DNA of 64,000 nucleotides from Alicyclobacillus herbarius DSM 13609 (GTDB taxonomy: Bacteria > Bacillota > Bacilli > Alicyclobacillales > Alicyclobacillaceae). Under the pieces are notes generated by a model that was not told the DNA's origin, ran no database searches, and saw only the letters and a list, made by a program, of their open reading frames with translations. The position numbers were made by a program, and so were the translations under genes. Shown piece by piece: positions 44,277 to 52,711 of this stretch (positions are counted from its first letter, which is position 1; each line of letters starts with the position of its first letter). The stretch lies in the NCBI RefSeq assembly GCF_000430585.1, contig NZ_AUMH01000006.1, forward strand, positions 62,001-126,000, written 5' to 3'.

Positions 44277-45023
44277 GTGATTATCACCAAGAGCCAGTAC
44301 GAAATTGAAATTATGCGGGAAGCCGGCAAGGTGATTGCCGAGTGTCACGCCGCACTGAAGGACTTTATCCGGCCCGGCATCACGACGAAGCAGATTGACG
44401 AGTTTGTGGAGAAGTTCATCCGCAAACACAACATGATTCCGGCCCAAAAGGGATACAAAGGCTACCCGTTTGCCGCCTGTACCTCGGTCAACGATGTGGT
44501 CTGCCATGGGTTCCCCGGATCGTACCGATTGAAATCGGGCGATATCATCACGGTCGACATGGTGACCCTGCACAAGGGGCTGCACGCCGATTCAGCCTGG
44601 AGCTACGCGGTCGGCGACATCAGCGACGAGGCGCGCCGATTGATGGAAGTCACCGAGACGGCGTTGTACAAGGGGATTGAGCAAGCGGTCATTGGCAATC
44701 GCCTGAGCGACATCTCGCATACGATTCAGACCTATGTCGAGGGACAAGGCTTCTCAGTCGTCCGCGACTTTATCGGCCACGGCATCGGCCGCGAGATGCA
44801 CGAGAGTCCGGAGGTGCCCCACTTTGGCCCGCCCGGCCGAGGGCCGAAGTTGAAAAAGGGCATGACGTTCACCATCGAGCCGATGGTCAATGTAGGTGGC
44901 TACGAGGTGACCGTGGATGACGACGGCTGGACCGCACGCACCGCCGACGGGAGTCTGAGCATCCAGTATGAACACACCATCGCGATCACGGAGAACGGCC
45001 CAGACATCCTGACGAAACTATAA
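44277..45023 (+). CDS. map: methionine aminopeptidase, type I
   Basis: Removes N-terminal methionine from nascent proteins. 248 residues, minimal type Ia. The metal ligands lie in ITVDMVTLHKGLHADSAW (two Asp), GHGIGREMHESP (His), TFTIEPMV (Glu) and QYEHTIAIT (Glu). GTG 44277 has GGGGGATGG upstream. It is not in the usual ribosomal-protein location, so it may be a second map gene. It is followed by a bidirectional terminator. Confidence 0.93.
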   Translation: MIITKSQYEIEIMREAGKVIAECHAALKDFIRPGITTKQIDEFVEKFIRKHNMIPAQKGYKGYPFAACTSVNDVVCHGFPGSYRLKSGDIITVDMVTLHKGLHADSAWSYAVGDISDEARRLMEVTETALYKGIEQAVIGNRLSDISHTIQTYVEGQGFSVVRDFIGHGIGREMHESPEVPHFGPPGRGPKLKKGMTFTIEPMVNVGGYEVTVDDDGWTARTADGSLSIQYEHTIAITENGPDILTKL

Positions 45024-45038
45024 GTGCGTGTCCGGAAA
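45021..45038 (+). repeat. 18-base dispersed repeat, copy 1
   Basis: TAAGTGCGTGTCCGGAAA spans the map stop codon. The identical 18 bases occur at 62158-62175. Confidence 0.6.
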
Positions 45039-45043
45039 CAAAA

Positions 45044-45075
45044 GCCCCCCTGCCTCAACAGCTGGGCAGGGGGGC
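45044..45075. terminator. bidirectional terminator between map and mbfA
   Basis: GCCCCCCTGCC and GGCAGGGGGGC form a perfect 11-base stem over a 10-base loop. On the minus strand it is followed by TTTTGTTT; on the plus strand by ATCTCTTT. Confidence 0.85.
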
Positions 45076-45103
45076 ATCTCTTTCCGAACAACCTCGGTAC
45101 AAC

Positions 45104-46261
45104 TCACCCGAGCACCAACGACCCGAGCATGCCCAGTCCATACGAAACGATGCCGACCAAAAGACCAACCACCGTCATCTCCAGGCCACTCGCCCACCAC
45201 GACCGCACCGTAATCAAACTCTTGGCCGCGCCGACGGCGAAATGGGCCGCCAGACTGACGATGGCCGCCACCACCATCGCCACGAATCCCGTGAGGAAGA
45301 AGAACGGGATGAGCGGGATGATGGCGCCGACAAACGTGGAGATGCCGCCAAACACCGCGGACTTCCACGGGTCCCCGGTGCTCGTCTCGTGAATGCCCAA
45401 CTCCTCCTGCGCCATCGTCTGCAGGAATTGATCCGGATTGGACGCGATGCGCCTCGCCACCGCCTTCGCTTCCTGGCCGGAAAAACCCTTCAGTTCGTAC
45501 AACAGGGCCAACTCTTCCAGCTCGTGCTCCTTATCCGCCTCAATTTCCTGTCGTTCGTGCGCAATCTCCGTTTCCATCAGCTCGTTTTCCGACTTGGTCG
45601 CTAGCCAAGCGCCGGCCGCCATCGACAAGGTACTGGCCAGCGCGCCGAAAAACCCGGAGACCAACACAGTCTGACTGCTGTCCGTGTACCCGGCCACGCC
45701 CGCGATGATGCCGAAGATGGCACCCAGACCGTCGTTGACCCCGTAGATGGCGTCGCCGACCCAGCCGCCTGTGTGCTGACGATGCCAACGCTCCTCGCCC
45801 CACAGCGACTGCAGGCGGTGCTTGCGTCCTTTCGGCACGGGTTCCGGACGAACTTCCGCAGAAAAGTCGAAATCCGCATGCGTCGCTTCGTCCGCGTCAA
45901 TGCGGTCGATGATGGAAGTCAAGGACTCATCCTCAAGGACCTGCCGCAGTGACCGATACCAATCCGCATTACTCCGTTCCACCGCCTCAATCCGGTCGAG
46001 CGCCTCCTTCTGGCTCAGCTGGTTCAGGCTTGTCTCGTCCACCGTGGGTGCCTCTACCGCCATCCCCAACTCCCGCAGTTTCTCCTGCCACCACTTGGCG
46101 TGTGTGGACTCGAGCTCAGCCAGCCGCAGAAACACACTGCGCCGATGCTCGTCCGATTCGCGGCTGGCGCACAACCGGTATAACTTCGCCGCTTCCGTCT
46201 CGCGGCGCCAACTTTCCTGAATCGTACGTTCCAACAGCCGTGTCTCCTTGTCGCGAGACAA
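45104..46261 (-). CDS. ferritin-like/VIT1 fusion (membrane-bound ferritin MbfA-type)
   Basis: 385 residues. The N-terminal half is a rubrerythrin/ferritin-like helical bundle with ExxH-type ligands (RRETEAAKLYR, LAELESTHAKWW, RIDADEATHADF). The C-terminal half is a VIT1/CCC1 transporter (GDAIYGVNDGLGAIFGIIAGVAG, then four further helices). In MbfA the two parts together export iron or manganese. TTG 46261 has AGGAGG upstream. It is a single-gene unit. Confidence 0.9.
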   Translation of the reverse strand: MSRDKETRLLERTIQESWRRETEAAKLYRLCASRESDEHRRSVFLRLAELESTHAKWWQEKLRELGMAVEAPTVDETSLNQLSQKEALDRIEAVERSNADWYRSLRQVLEDESLTSIIDRIDADEATHADFDFSAEVRPEPVPKGRKHRLQSLWGEERWHRQHTGGWVGDAIYGVNDGLGAIFGIIAGVAGYTDSSQTVLVSGFFGALASTLSMAAGAWLATKSENELMETEIAHERQEIEADKEHELEELALLYELKGFSGQEAKAVARRIASNPDQFLQTMAQEELGIHETSTGDPWKSAVFGGISTFVGAIIPLIPFFFLTGFVAMVVAAIVSLAAHFAVGAAKSLITVRSWWASGLEMTVVGLLVGIVSYGLGMLGSLVLG

Positions 46262-46447
46262 AGCGCCACCTCCTGTCTTCGGGACCCCATGCCCCGCCTA
46301 CGCCCCTGATTATACACACTGAAGCCTCACTGGAAACGAATGAGTATGGGCTAACTTTGCACTCCGTTCTACCCTGGTTGGAAGTGGTTGCAAGGGCTAC
46401 AATGGAGGCAAACGGAAAGCGAATGGACAAGTTTGGAGGCGTCGTCA

Positions 46448-46830
46448 TGGGACTAGACGTGCAACGGAAACGGGTGTATGACCCACCCACCGCCGACGAT
46501 GGTAAACGGGTTCTGGTGGATCGACTGTGGCCGCGGGGCATCAAAAAGGAGGCGGCCGCCATTGACGCCTGGCTGCGGGACGTGGCGCCAAGCCCTGCCC
46601 TGCGCAAATGGTTTTGTCATAAGCCGGAGTTGTTTCCGGAATTTCGAGCGCGGTATGAGGCCGAACTTGTGCACGATCCGCTCCACCGTGAGCAGTTGGA
46701 CCAGCTTTGCGCGTGGGCCCAAACGGGGCGTGTGACCTTGGTCTACGCGGCCAAGGACCCGGTGCACAACCACGTGGTCGTGTTGCAGGACGTGTTGATG
46801 CGCTGGGGAGGAGAAACAAGCGAATCATAA
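46448..46830 (+). CDS. DUF488 family protein
   Basis: 126 residues. The signatures RVLVDRLWPRG, APSPALRKWFCHKPELFPEF and VTLVYAAKDPVHNHVVVLQDVL are complete for this family, whose role is unknown. GGAGG lies 7 bases before ATG 46448. The longer frame from 45949 is antisense to mbfA and is not used. Confidence 0.9.
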
Positions 46831-46888
46831 AAGCTGACCGATATTGTGAAGGCGAATCGATACCGTGACGACTGACCGGTCCGGTCGC

Positions 46889-46928
46889 AAAAACCGGAGC
46901 CTGCCTCGATTCGCGCAGGTTCCGGTTT
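46889..46928 (+). terminator. terminator of the DUF488 gene
   Basis: AAACCGGAGCCTGC pairs with GCAGGTTCCGGTTT (one wobble pair) over a 10-base loop and is followed by GGTTGTC. A smaller inverted repeat, GTGACAC and GTGTCAC, lies at 46949-46970. Confidence 0.6.
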
Positions 46929-47050
46929 GGTTGTCTCAAATAGGTGGGGTGACACGTAGACGAGTGTCACTGAATTGTTGTCGCCCGTTTACTGGCTTAT
47001 CGCCGACAATTTATAAACTTGTCCTCCTAAGTTATCGTTCAACCGCTGGG

Positions 47051-47458
47051 TCAAAAAGCTCCCCCATCCGGGGTCAGCCAGCGTTCATCCACCTCAAAGT
47101 GCGCGCGGGCCAGTACCTCGGCCAAATGCTCCAACGGTGTCGCCGCCACTTCGCGGTACACCTTGCGCGTGTAGAGATGTCGGGCATTGGGAAACTCCTG
47201 GCGCAACTGGCTGCGCAGGCGGTTCCCAGACTCGTCAGCATCCACCAGCACGTAAACCTCATCTTCCGCGATGCTCTGCAGCAGCGCTTCCATTTTCTCA
47301 TACCCCAAGGTCCCGTTCGTGCAGACTATGCGGACCGGCTCGTCCAAAACCTGTTCCAGTCTCCGCTTGTCGCTCTGCCCCTCGACAATGATGACCTTAC
47401 GTGGTGTGGCCGGTGCTCCCAACAGCCCCATCCCCTTGCTGTGACAGTTTGCTTTCAC
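47051..47458 (-). CDS. stand-alone Toprim domain protein
   Basis: About 135 residues. A single Toprim domain: KVIIVEGQSDKRRLEQVL (catalytic Glu), VRIVCTNGTLGYEKME, and VYVLVDADESGNRLRSQL (DxD). It resembles the RNase M5 Toprim half and Bacillus YusF, without extra domains. Nuclease activity on RNA or DNA is possible but unproven. The start is unsure; GTG 47458 has no clear ribosome site. Confidence 0.8.
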   Translation of the reverse strand: MKANCHSKGMGLLGAPATPRKVIIVEGQSDKRRLEQVLDEPVRIVCTNGTLGYEKMEALLQSIAEDEVYVLVDADESGNRLRSQLRQEFPNARHLYTRKVYREVAATPLEHLAEVLARAHFEVDERWLTPDGGAF

Positions 47459-47660
47459 TGTACGCGAGGCTCGACCTGCGAGCAACCGACGACCATCTTT
47501 ACGGACGGGCGCCGATAGGTCTTCGTGCCCCGCTGAACGACGAGTGCACCGAGATTTTCACCCTGGCCAACGAACAGGCGACAGAGGGGGAACAGCGGTC
47601 TAGCCAAGCTGTCCCGAACGTGCATACCCTGGAGGAAACACCTGACAAGGAGAGATGAGC

Positions 47661-48128
47661 ATGGCTGCGAAGACACGGAAACGGACGAAGCCCCTGCGCC
47701 CGACCAAGCCATCACGGCGGACGCAGAAGGGCGCAGTCAGCACACCGATTCGATACATGAAGGGCGAAGACATAGGTGTAGAACCGACCTTCCTGCCCCT
47801 CTTGCTGATGCTCGGCGGCCTCTGGGGAGCCAGTCGGGCGAGCCGAGGCAAGACCGGCGGCTTTGCCGGACCGGGCATGGCTGATTCGGACGGTAGCACG
47901 GGGGTGCCTGGCGGATTTGGCGGCTTTCGTGCAGGGCCTGGATGGGGTGGCCCGGGTGCGGGCGTCGGTGGTCCCGGTTTCGGAGGCGGTACAGGCTATG
48001 GGCAAAGCCCGGGCATTGGGGACGGTCCAGGCTGGGGCGGTTTTGCCGGACCCGGGTTCGGCGGTTCAGGCATGTTCGGACAACGCGCGGGTTTGGGGGG
48101 TATCGGCGGCTGGCCGTTTTTCTTTTAG
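47661..48128 (+). CDS. glycine-rich protein with one hydrophobic segment
   Basis: 155 residues: a basic N-terminus (AAKTRKRTKPLRPTKPSRRT), one hydrophobic stretch (EPTFLPLLLMLGGLWGAS), and about 85 residues of Gly/Pro/Phe-rich repeats ending GGWPFFF. The layout fits a spore-surface or membrane-anchored structural protein, but no family is certain. ATG 47661 has AAGGAG 8 bases upstream. It has its own terminator. Confidence 0.7.
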   Translation: MAAKTRKRTKPLRPTKPSRRTQKGAVSTPIRYMKGEDIGVEPTFLPLLLMLGGLWGASRASRGKTGGFAGPGMADSDGSTGVPGGFGGFRAGPGWGGPGAGVGGPGFGGGTGYGQSPGIGDGPGWGGFAGPGFGGSGMFGQRAGLGGIGGWPFFF

Positions 48129-48144
48129 ACCCGCTACAGACAGA

Positions 48145-48180
48145 CAAAGGGCGGGGCGATGGGTCCCACCCCGCTCTTTG
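48145..48180. terminator. terminator between the Gly-rich and tiny-peptide genes
   Basis: CAAAGGGCGGGG pairs with CCCCGCTCTTTG (one wobble pair). A/T ends on both sides let it serve the two convergent genes. Confidence 0.7.
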
Positions 48181-48219
48181 CATCTACATTTCTGGAAAGT
48201 ATCCAATCTCGCACGTTCA

Positions 48220-48342
48220 TCAAGCCACTGGCGTCGTTGTGCAAGTGGTCGTTGTGTACACCGGCACAAGCAGGAAGAACAGGACGAAGATAATCAGGAA
48301 CACCACTGCCCAACGCGTGTAACCACCAAATACACCGTACAT
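48220..48342 (-). CDS. tiny membrane peptide, YjcZ-like (copy 2)
   Basis: 40 residues from ATG 48342, with AGGAGG 8 bases upstream. Head MYGVFGGYTR, helix WAVVFLIIFVLFFLLVP, then a Thr-rich tail (VYTTTTCTTTPVA). It shares GGYTRWAVVFLIIFVLF with the peptide at 1954-2061; the tails differ. An overlapping frame from ATG 48349 is longer but not conserved between the two copies. Probably a sporulation membrane peptide. Confidence 0.8.
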   Translation of the reverse strand: MYGVFGGYTRWAVVFLIIFVLFFLLVPVYTTTTCTTTPVA

Positions 48343-48453
48343 CGACCATTCCTCCTCTCTCGGCTTTTGTTGCCCGACGCACTTCCATCCAATGCGACTC
48401 ACCATTCGGCCGATAAGGACATTCGACCCGGGCAGTGGGAATTGGGCGTTCTT

Positions 48454-48462
48454 TGATACAAT
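48454..48462 (+). promoter_or_regulatory. extended -10 promoter of the pan operon
   Basis: TG-A-TACAAT is an extended -10 element 39 bases before the panG start. No good -35 is seen, as is common for such promoters. Confidence 0.45.
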
Positions 48463-48501
48463 GGACATGCGTAGGAAAACTGCAAAGCGGAGGCCTGTGA
48501 C

Positions 48502-49383
48502 GTGTCGAATCTGGTCATTTTCGGTCCCGGCAAGATGGGCGCCGCGCTGACGCGGAGCATGCAGGCGGTGGGCCATCAGGTGCTGGCTGCGTTCGGCCAC
48601 ACCGACAGCGAAAGCGCCAGGCGGTTTGAAGAATGGACGGGTGTGACGGTCGCGCCGTCGCCTATCGGGGATGAGCGACCGGACACCCGGATGGACCTGA
48701 CCCAGGCGGACCTGGTGCTGTTAACCCTGCCGGATGGACTGTTGGCCGCGGCAGCCAGACAGCTGGCCGCCTGCGCCGACTTCGGGAAACAGACAATTGT
48801 CGCGCACACGGCCGGATCGCTCGATGCAAGCATTCTCCAGCCGTTGGCTGAGACCGGCGTGCGCACCGTCGCCGTGCACCCGCTGCAGACCGTGGCGGAT
48901 GCGGCGGAAGGGAACCTGTTTCACGGTGTGTGGTTTACCCTGGATGGCGAGGAGAGTGCCTTGGCGGAGGTGGCCGGGTGGGTGCAGCACCTCGGCGGAC
49001 AGCCTATCCTGGCCAGAGGCATGGATAGGGCACGCTATCACGCCGCAGCCGCCCTGGCGTCGAACGCGCTGGTCGCCCTGGCGGCGCTGACCACCGAGGT
49101 CTCCCCGCTGCCGGAAGGTCTGCTGCCATTCCTGCCGCTGATGCAGGGGACGCTGCAAAACCTCCGGCGACAAGGACTCCCGGGGGCCCTAACCGGGCCC
49201 GTGGAACGCGGGGATGTCGAGACCATAAAGAGACACCTTAAGGCGCTCGCGGATCTGCCGGATGCCCTGGCTGCCTATACGGCCCTGGGGCGAGCCACAA
49301 TTCGCCTGGCCGAAGAGAAACATTCGTTTTCGCCGGATGTGTCGGTGGAGCTTTGGAATCTGTTTGGGGGGAAGCTGGAATGA
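48502..49383 (+). CDS. panG: Rossmann/DUF2520 protein, candidate ketopantoate reductase PanG
   Basis: 293 residues. N-terminal Rossmann fold (LVIFGPGKMGAALTRSM) and C-terminal DUF2520 helical domain (HPLQTVADAAEGNLFHG, then HAAAALASNALVALAA). This architecture is the PanG type described as an alternative NADPH-dependent ketopantoate reductase. It heads an operon with panB and panC and no panE is visible, which supports that role. GTG 48502 has GGAGG 8 bases upstream. The stop overlaps panB as ATGA. Confidence 0.8.
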   Translation: MSNLVIFGPGKMGAALTRSMQAVGHQVLAAFGHTDSESARRFEEWTGVTVAPSPIGDERPDTRMDLTQADLVLLTLPDGLLAAAARQLAACADFGKQTIVAHTAGSLDASILQPLAETGVRTVAVHPLQTVADAAEGNLFHGVWFTLDGEESALAEVAGWVQHLGGQPILARGMDRARYHAAAALASNALVALAALTTEVSPLPEGLLPFLPLMQGTLQNLRRQGLPGALTGPVERGDVETIKRHLKALADLPDALAAYTALGRATIRLAEEKHSFSPDVSVELWNLFGGKLE

Positions 49384-50231
49384 CGAAGCCGGTCACCATT
49401 CGTACGTTCCTGAAGATGAAACAAAATGGGGAAAAGATTGCCGTCGTCACGGCGTATGACTACCCATCCGCGCGGCTTTTGGAAGAGGCGGGCGTGCACG
49501 CGCTGTTGGTTGGGGACTCGCTGGGGATGGTCGTGCAGGGAAACACGACCACCCTGCCCGTCACCCTGGACGACATTATCTATCACACGAAACTGGTGGC
49601 GCGCGGGGTCACGCGGCCGCTGATTATCGCTGACCTGCCCTTCATGACCTACCAGGCGTCGACGGAGCAGGCCTTGATGAGCGCCGGCCGTCTGATGCGC
49701 GAAGGCGGCGCGCAGGCGGTCAAACTGGAAGGCGGCGCGTTCTTAGCCGAGACGGTTGAGCGGCTGGTCAACGCCGGTGTACCCGTCATGGGGCACATTG
49801 GACTTACCCCGCAGTCGGTGCACGCATTGGGTGGGTTTGCGGTGCAGGGGCGGACAGCCGCTGCCGCCAAGCGACTCGTGGACGACGCCATCGCGCTTGA
49901 GGAGGCCGGGGCGTTTGCTGTCGTGCTCGAGATGGTCCCGGACGAGGTGGCCGAGGTGGTGTCAGCGCGCTTGACCATTCCTACCATCGGCATCGGGGCG
50001 GGTCCACACTGTGACGGCCAGGTGTTGGTCTTCCACGACATGATGGGCTACACGACCGGGTACATTCCCAAACACAACAAGCGGTTTGCCGACTTGGCCA
50101 GCACCATCAAAAACGCCGCCGCGGCGTACGTGCGAGAGGTGGCCAACGGACAGTTCCCCGGTCCAGAACAAACGATACACCTAAAGCCAGAAGAACGCGC
50201 CGAGTGGGCGGACAAGTGGCAGAACAAATAA
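49380..50231 (+). CDS. panB: ketopantoate hydroxymethyltransferase
   Basis: First step of pantothenate synthesis: 2-oxoisovalerate plus methylene-tetrahydrofolate gives ketopantoate. 283 residues, (beta/alpha)8 barrel. Landmarks are VTAYDYPSARLLEEAG, LVGDSLGMVVQG (Mg-binding Asp), VKLEGG, GHIGLTPQSVHALGGF, and IGIGAGPHCDGQVLV. ATG 49380 is coupled to panG. Confidence 0.96.
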   Translation: MTKPVTIRTFLKMKQNGEKIAVVTAYDYPSARLLEEAGVHALLVGDSLGMVVQGNTTTLPVTLDDIIYHTKLVARGVTRPLIIADLPFMTYQASTEQALMSAGRLMREGGAQAVKLEGGAFLAETVERLVNAGVPVMGHIGLTPQSVHALGGFAVQGRTAAAAKRLVDDAIALEEAGAFAVVLEMVPDEVAEVVSARLTIPTIGIGAGPHCDGQVLVFHDMMGYTTGYIPKHNKRFADLASTIKNAAAAYVREVANGQFPGPEQTIHLKPEERAEWADKWQNK

Positions 50232-50247
50232 GAGGTGCCTACATACC

Positions 50248-51117
50248 ATGCAGACGATTGAAACCATTGCAGACATGCGAACGATTGTGGCGAACGCCAA
50301 GCGGCAAGGCAAAAGCGTGGGGCTTGTCCCGACGATGGGGTACTTACACGAAGGACACCTGCGCCTCGTCGACACAGCGCGGCGTGAAAACGACCTCGTG
50401 GTCGTCAGCATCTTTGTCAACCCGCTGCAGTTCGGGCCCAACGAAGATTTCGCCCGCTACCCGCGCGATACAGAGCGGGACAAGACCCTGCTGGCGGAAC
50501 ACCAGTGCGACGTTGTGTTTCTCCCCAGCGTCGAGGAGATGTACCCGCGGCCGCTTAAGACCGTGATTGAACTGCCGGGGATGAGCGAAACCTTATGCGG
50601 CCGCTCGCGGCCAGGCCACTTTCGCGGCGTGGCCACCGTCGTCTCGAAGCTGTTTCACATCGTGCAGCCGGACAAAGCGTACTTTGGCAAGAAGGACGCG
50701 CAGCAGGCGGCCATCATCGCCCGCATGGTCGACGACCTGAATATACCCGTCGAAATTGTCACGGTCCCCATCGTCCGTGAGGCGGACGGCTTGGCCAAGA
50801 GTTCGCGCAACGTGTATCTGACGGCCGAGGAGCGGCCGCACGCGACCGTGCTGTACCGTGCCCTGATGGAGGCAAAAGCCAAGATTGAAGCGGGCGAACG
50901 ATGCGCCGACAAGATCCGCCAGATGGTGCAAGCGCGCATCAGCGCCGAGCCGGGGGTGACCCTCGACTACGCGGAGATTGTCTCCCTAACCGACCTAAAG
51001 CCGATTGAACGCTTGTCAGGCCGGGTTCTGTTGGCTGTGGCCGCGTATGTGGGCAAGACGCGCTTGATTGACAATCTGCAGATGGATGTGACGGAAGACG
51101 GTGTGACGTTCGACTGA
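50248..51117 (+). CDS. panC: pantothenate synthetase
   Basis: ATP-dependent joining of pantoate and beta-alanine. 289 residues. Landmarks are VPTMGYLHEGHLRLVD (HxGH), VVSIFVNPLQFGPNED, HFRGVATVVSKLF, YFGKKDAQQ and KSSRNVYL. GAGGTG lies 10 bases before ATG 50248. No panD follows, so beta-alanine must come from a gene elsewhere. A GC-rich inverted repeat without U-run (51124-51143) lies after the stop. Confidence 0.96.
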   Translation: MQTIETIADMRTIVANAKRQGKSVGLVPTMGYLHEGHLRLVDTARRENDLVVVSIFVNPLQFGPNEDFARYPRDTERDKTLLAEHQCDVVFLPSVEEMYPRPLKTVIELPGMSETLCGRSRPGHFRGVATVVSKLFHIVQPDKAYFGKKDAQQAAIIARMVDDLNIPVEIVTVPIVREADGLAKSSRNVYLTAEERPHATVLYRALMEAKAKIEAGERCADKIRQMVQARISAEPGVTLDYAEIVSLTDLKPIERLSGRVLLAVAAYVGKTRLIDNLQMDVTEDGVTFD

Positions 51118-51167
51118 CCGCCTCGCCGGCTTTGCGCCCGGCGACGGATTCAGGTTATCCAGGCACC

Positions 51168-52112
51168 CTAATACCCGCGGGCGATATCCACCCGGTTGGG
51201 CATCGGCCGTCCGGCCTGTCGGGCGCGAAAGTTACGGAGGAAACAGTCGAGCGCGCGCTGGTAATACCGATTGGAAATGCCAGACTTGTGCGGAGAGATG
51301 AGCACGTTGTCCAAGTCCCACAGTGGGCTGTCAGGCGGCAAAGGCTCGGTGTGAAACACATCGAGTGCTGCCCCGGCGATGTGCCCCTTTGCCAAGGCCC
51401 GAATCAATGCCGACTCATCCACGACGTCCCCGCGCCCAAAGTTGAGCAAGATGGCCGAAGACTTCATCTTTTCCAGCTGCCTGGCGCCGATAAGGTGATG
51501 GGTGTCTTCTGTGAGAGGCAAGAGTAACAACACGAAATCACTTTCCGGAAGGACGTCATCCAGCCTGGCCGATGCCACCACCTCATCAAACCAGGACAGC
51601 GGTTCGACCCGCCGCTTAACGCCAATGACGCGCATATCAAAAGCCTTGGCCTTGCGCGCTACCTCTTGACCGATGCGGCCGGCGCCGACGATGGTCAGGG
51701 TCTGGCCGTATAATTCGCCCAGCCCTTCCCGGCCGCGCAGCCATTCGTGCCGCAACTGGCTCCGCAGGTCGGTGTGCAGACGGCGGGTAAACATCAGCAT
51801 CATGCCGAGAATCTGCTCGGCCATCGGAATGGCGTGTATGCCGCTGGAGTTGGTCAGGACCAGCCCTCGTTCCGCCAGCGCCGAAAGGGGTAGGTGATCA
51901 ATCCCCGCGCTGAGCACGTGCACCCAGCTCAAACGCGCTGCCTGGGCCAGGTGTTCCACGGTCAACTGGTGGGTGATGATGACGTCCGCCCGCTCCAGGT
52001 CCTCCGGTGTCACGTCCTTTCGGTGGCAGACAACCACCTCTTGCCCCGTCTGCTGGCGCAGGCGGAGCACCTGGGTATCCTCAATGCCTGTTTTATGCAT
52101 CAACAAGATCAA
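51168..52112 (-). CDS. D-2-hydroxyacid dehydrogenase
   Basis: 314 residues. Substrate domain plus NAD domain with GQTLTIVGAGRIGQEVARKA, the Arg-containing LLNFGRGDVVDESAL, Asp/Glu in ALDVFHTEPLPPDSPLW, and the catalytic His in SPHKSG. The substrate is not readable (glyoxylate, hydroxypyruvate or phosphoglycerate types). TTG 52112 has GGAGGG 7 bases upstream. It converges with panC. Confidence 0.92.
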   Translation of the reverse strand: MILLMHKTGIEDTQVLRLRQQTGQEVVVCHRKDVTPEDLERADVIITHQLTVEHLAQAARLSWVHVLSAGIDHLPLSALAERGLVLTNSSGIHAIPMAEQILGMMLMFTRRLHTDLRSQLRHEWLRGREGLGELYGQTLTIVGAGRIGQEVARKAKAFDMRVIGVKRRVEPLSWFDEVVASARLDDVLPESDFVLLLLPLTEDTHHLIGARQLEKMKSSAILLNFGRGDVVDESALIRALAKGHIAGAALDVFHTEPLPPDSPLWDLDNVLISPHKSGISNRYYQRALDCFLRNFRARQAGRPMPNRVDIARGY

Positions 52113-52143
52113 CAGCGCGCCCTCCTCGGTTTACCCTGCGGCC

Positions 52144-52395
52144 TCACTTGCGGAAAAACCAGCCGCGCCGGCGCCTTTCCCCAGGCTGCGCGCCACCGTG
52201 CTCTTCCAACCAGTTCATCCGCAGCGACTGGATACGGCGGATCATCTCCTCCCGTTCCTCGTCGCTCGTACACTCCCCGACCAGCTGCAGTTCGCGCCGG
52301 GTGGCGTGGCAATACGGACAAGCCGCGTACATTTCATAAGACGCCGTGTCCGCACCGCAGGACTTGCAAAAGTAGTAATACGCCTTTTCTGTCAT
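52144..52395 (-). CDS. small zinc-ribbon protein
   Basis: 83 residues. Two Cys pairs (FCKSCGAD and ACPYCHAT) form a likely zinc ribbon, followed by a charged helix (SDEEREEMIRRIQSL) and a basic end. No family is recognised. The ribosome site is weak (GAGGGG, 13 bases). It lies 31 bases upstream of the dehydrogenase and may be cotranscribed with it. Confidence 0.65.
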   Translation of the reverse strand: MTEKAYYYFCKSCGADTASYEMYAACPYCHATRRELQLVGECTSDEEREEMIRRIQSLRMNWLEEHGGAQPGERRRRGWFFRK

Positions 52396-52445
52396 GGTGG
52401 CCGTTTCCCCTCGATCCCCTAGGACGTGCTCGTCTTCTCTCGATT

Positions 52446-52540
52446 CGGGTTACGGGCTGTCGCCGGCCTAAGACCTAGGCGGTTGCCAGGCTATCGCCCG
52501 CCTATACGGTCGCCTTTGGCGACCAGGCCCCCGTTTATGA
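52446..52540. repeat. structured intergenic repeat, copy B
   Basis: Two units related to copy A stand in tandem: CGGGCTGTCGCCGGCCTA (from 52453) and CAGGCTATCGCCCGCCTA (from 52487). The second is followed by a short stem (GGTCGCC-TTT-GGCGACC) and CAGGCCCCC, matching the order in copy A. The rest of the 316-base gap up to 52711 holds no gene. Confidence 0.5.
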
Positions 52541-52711
52541 CGGACAGCGCCCAGACTGTCCCTTACCCCGTTTTCGTACGCAAGCGCGAATCGCGATCAT
52601 TTTACCAGTGGGATGCCTCTCTATGCCATAGGGAAGTTTGTAGAATCTTGTAATTTAATTTTGGCGAATGATGTCAGATCCCGTATATTGATCCGTTCTC
52701 TAGCAAAGCCC

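Noticed and set aside
45949-46830. Long form of the DUF488 gene
   Set aside because: The first ~165 residues are antisense to mbfA; the ribosome site and family start support ATG 46448.
51124-51143. Terminator after panC
   Set aside because: The inverted repeat is GC-rich but has no U-run on either strand.
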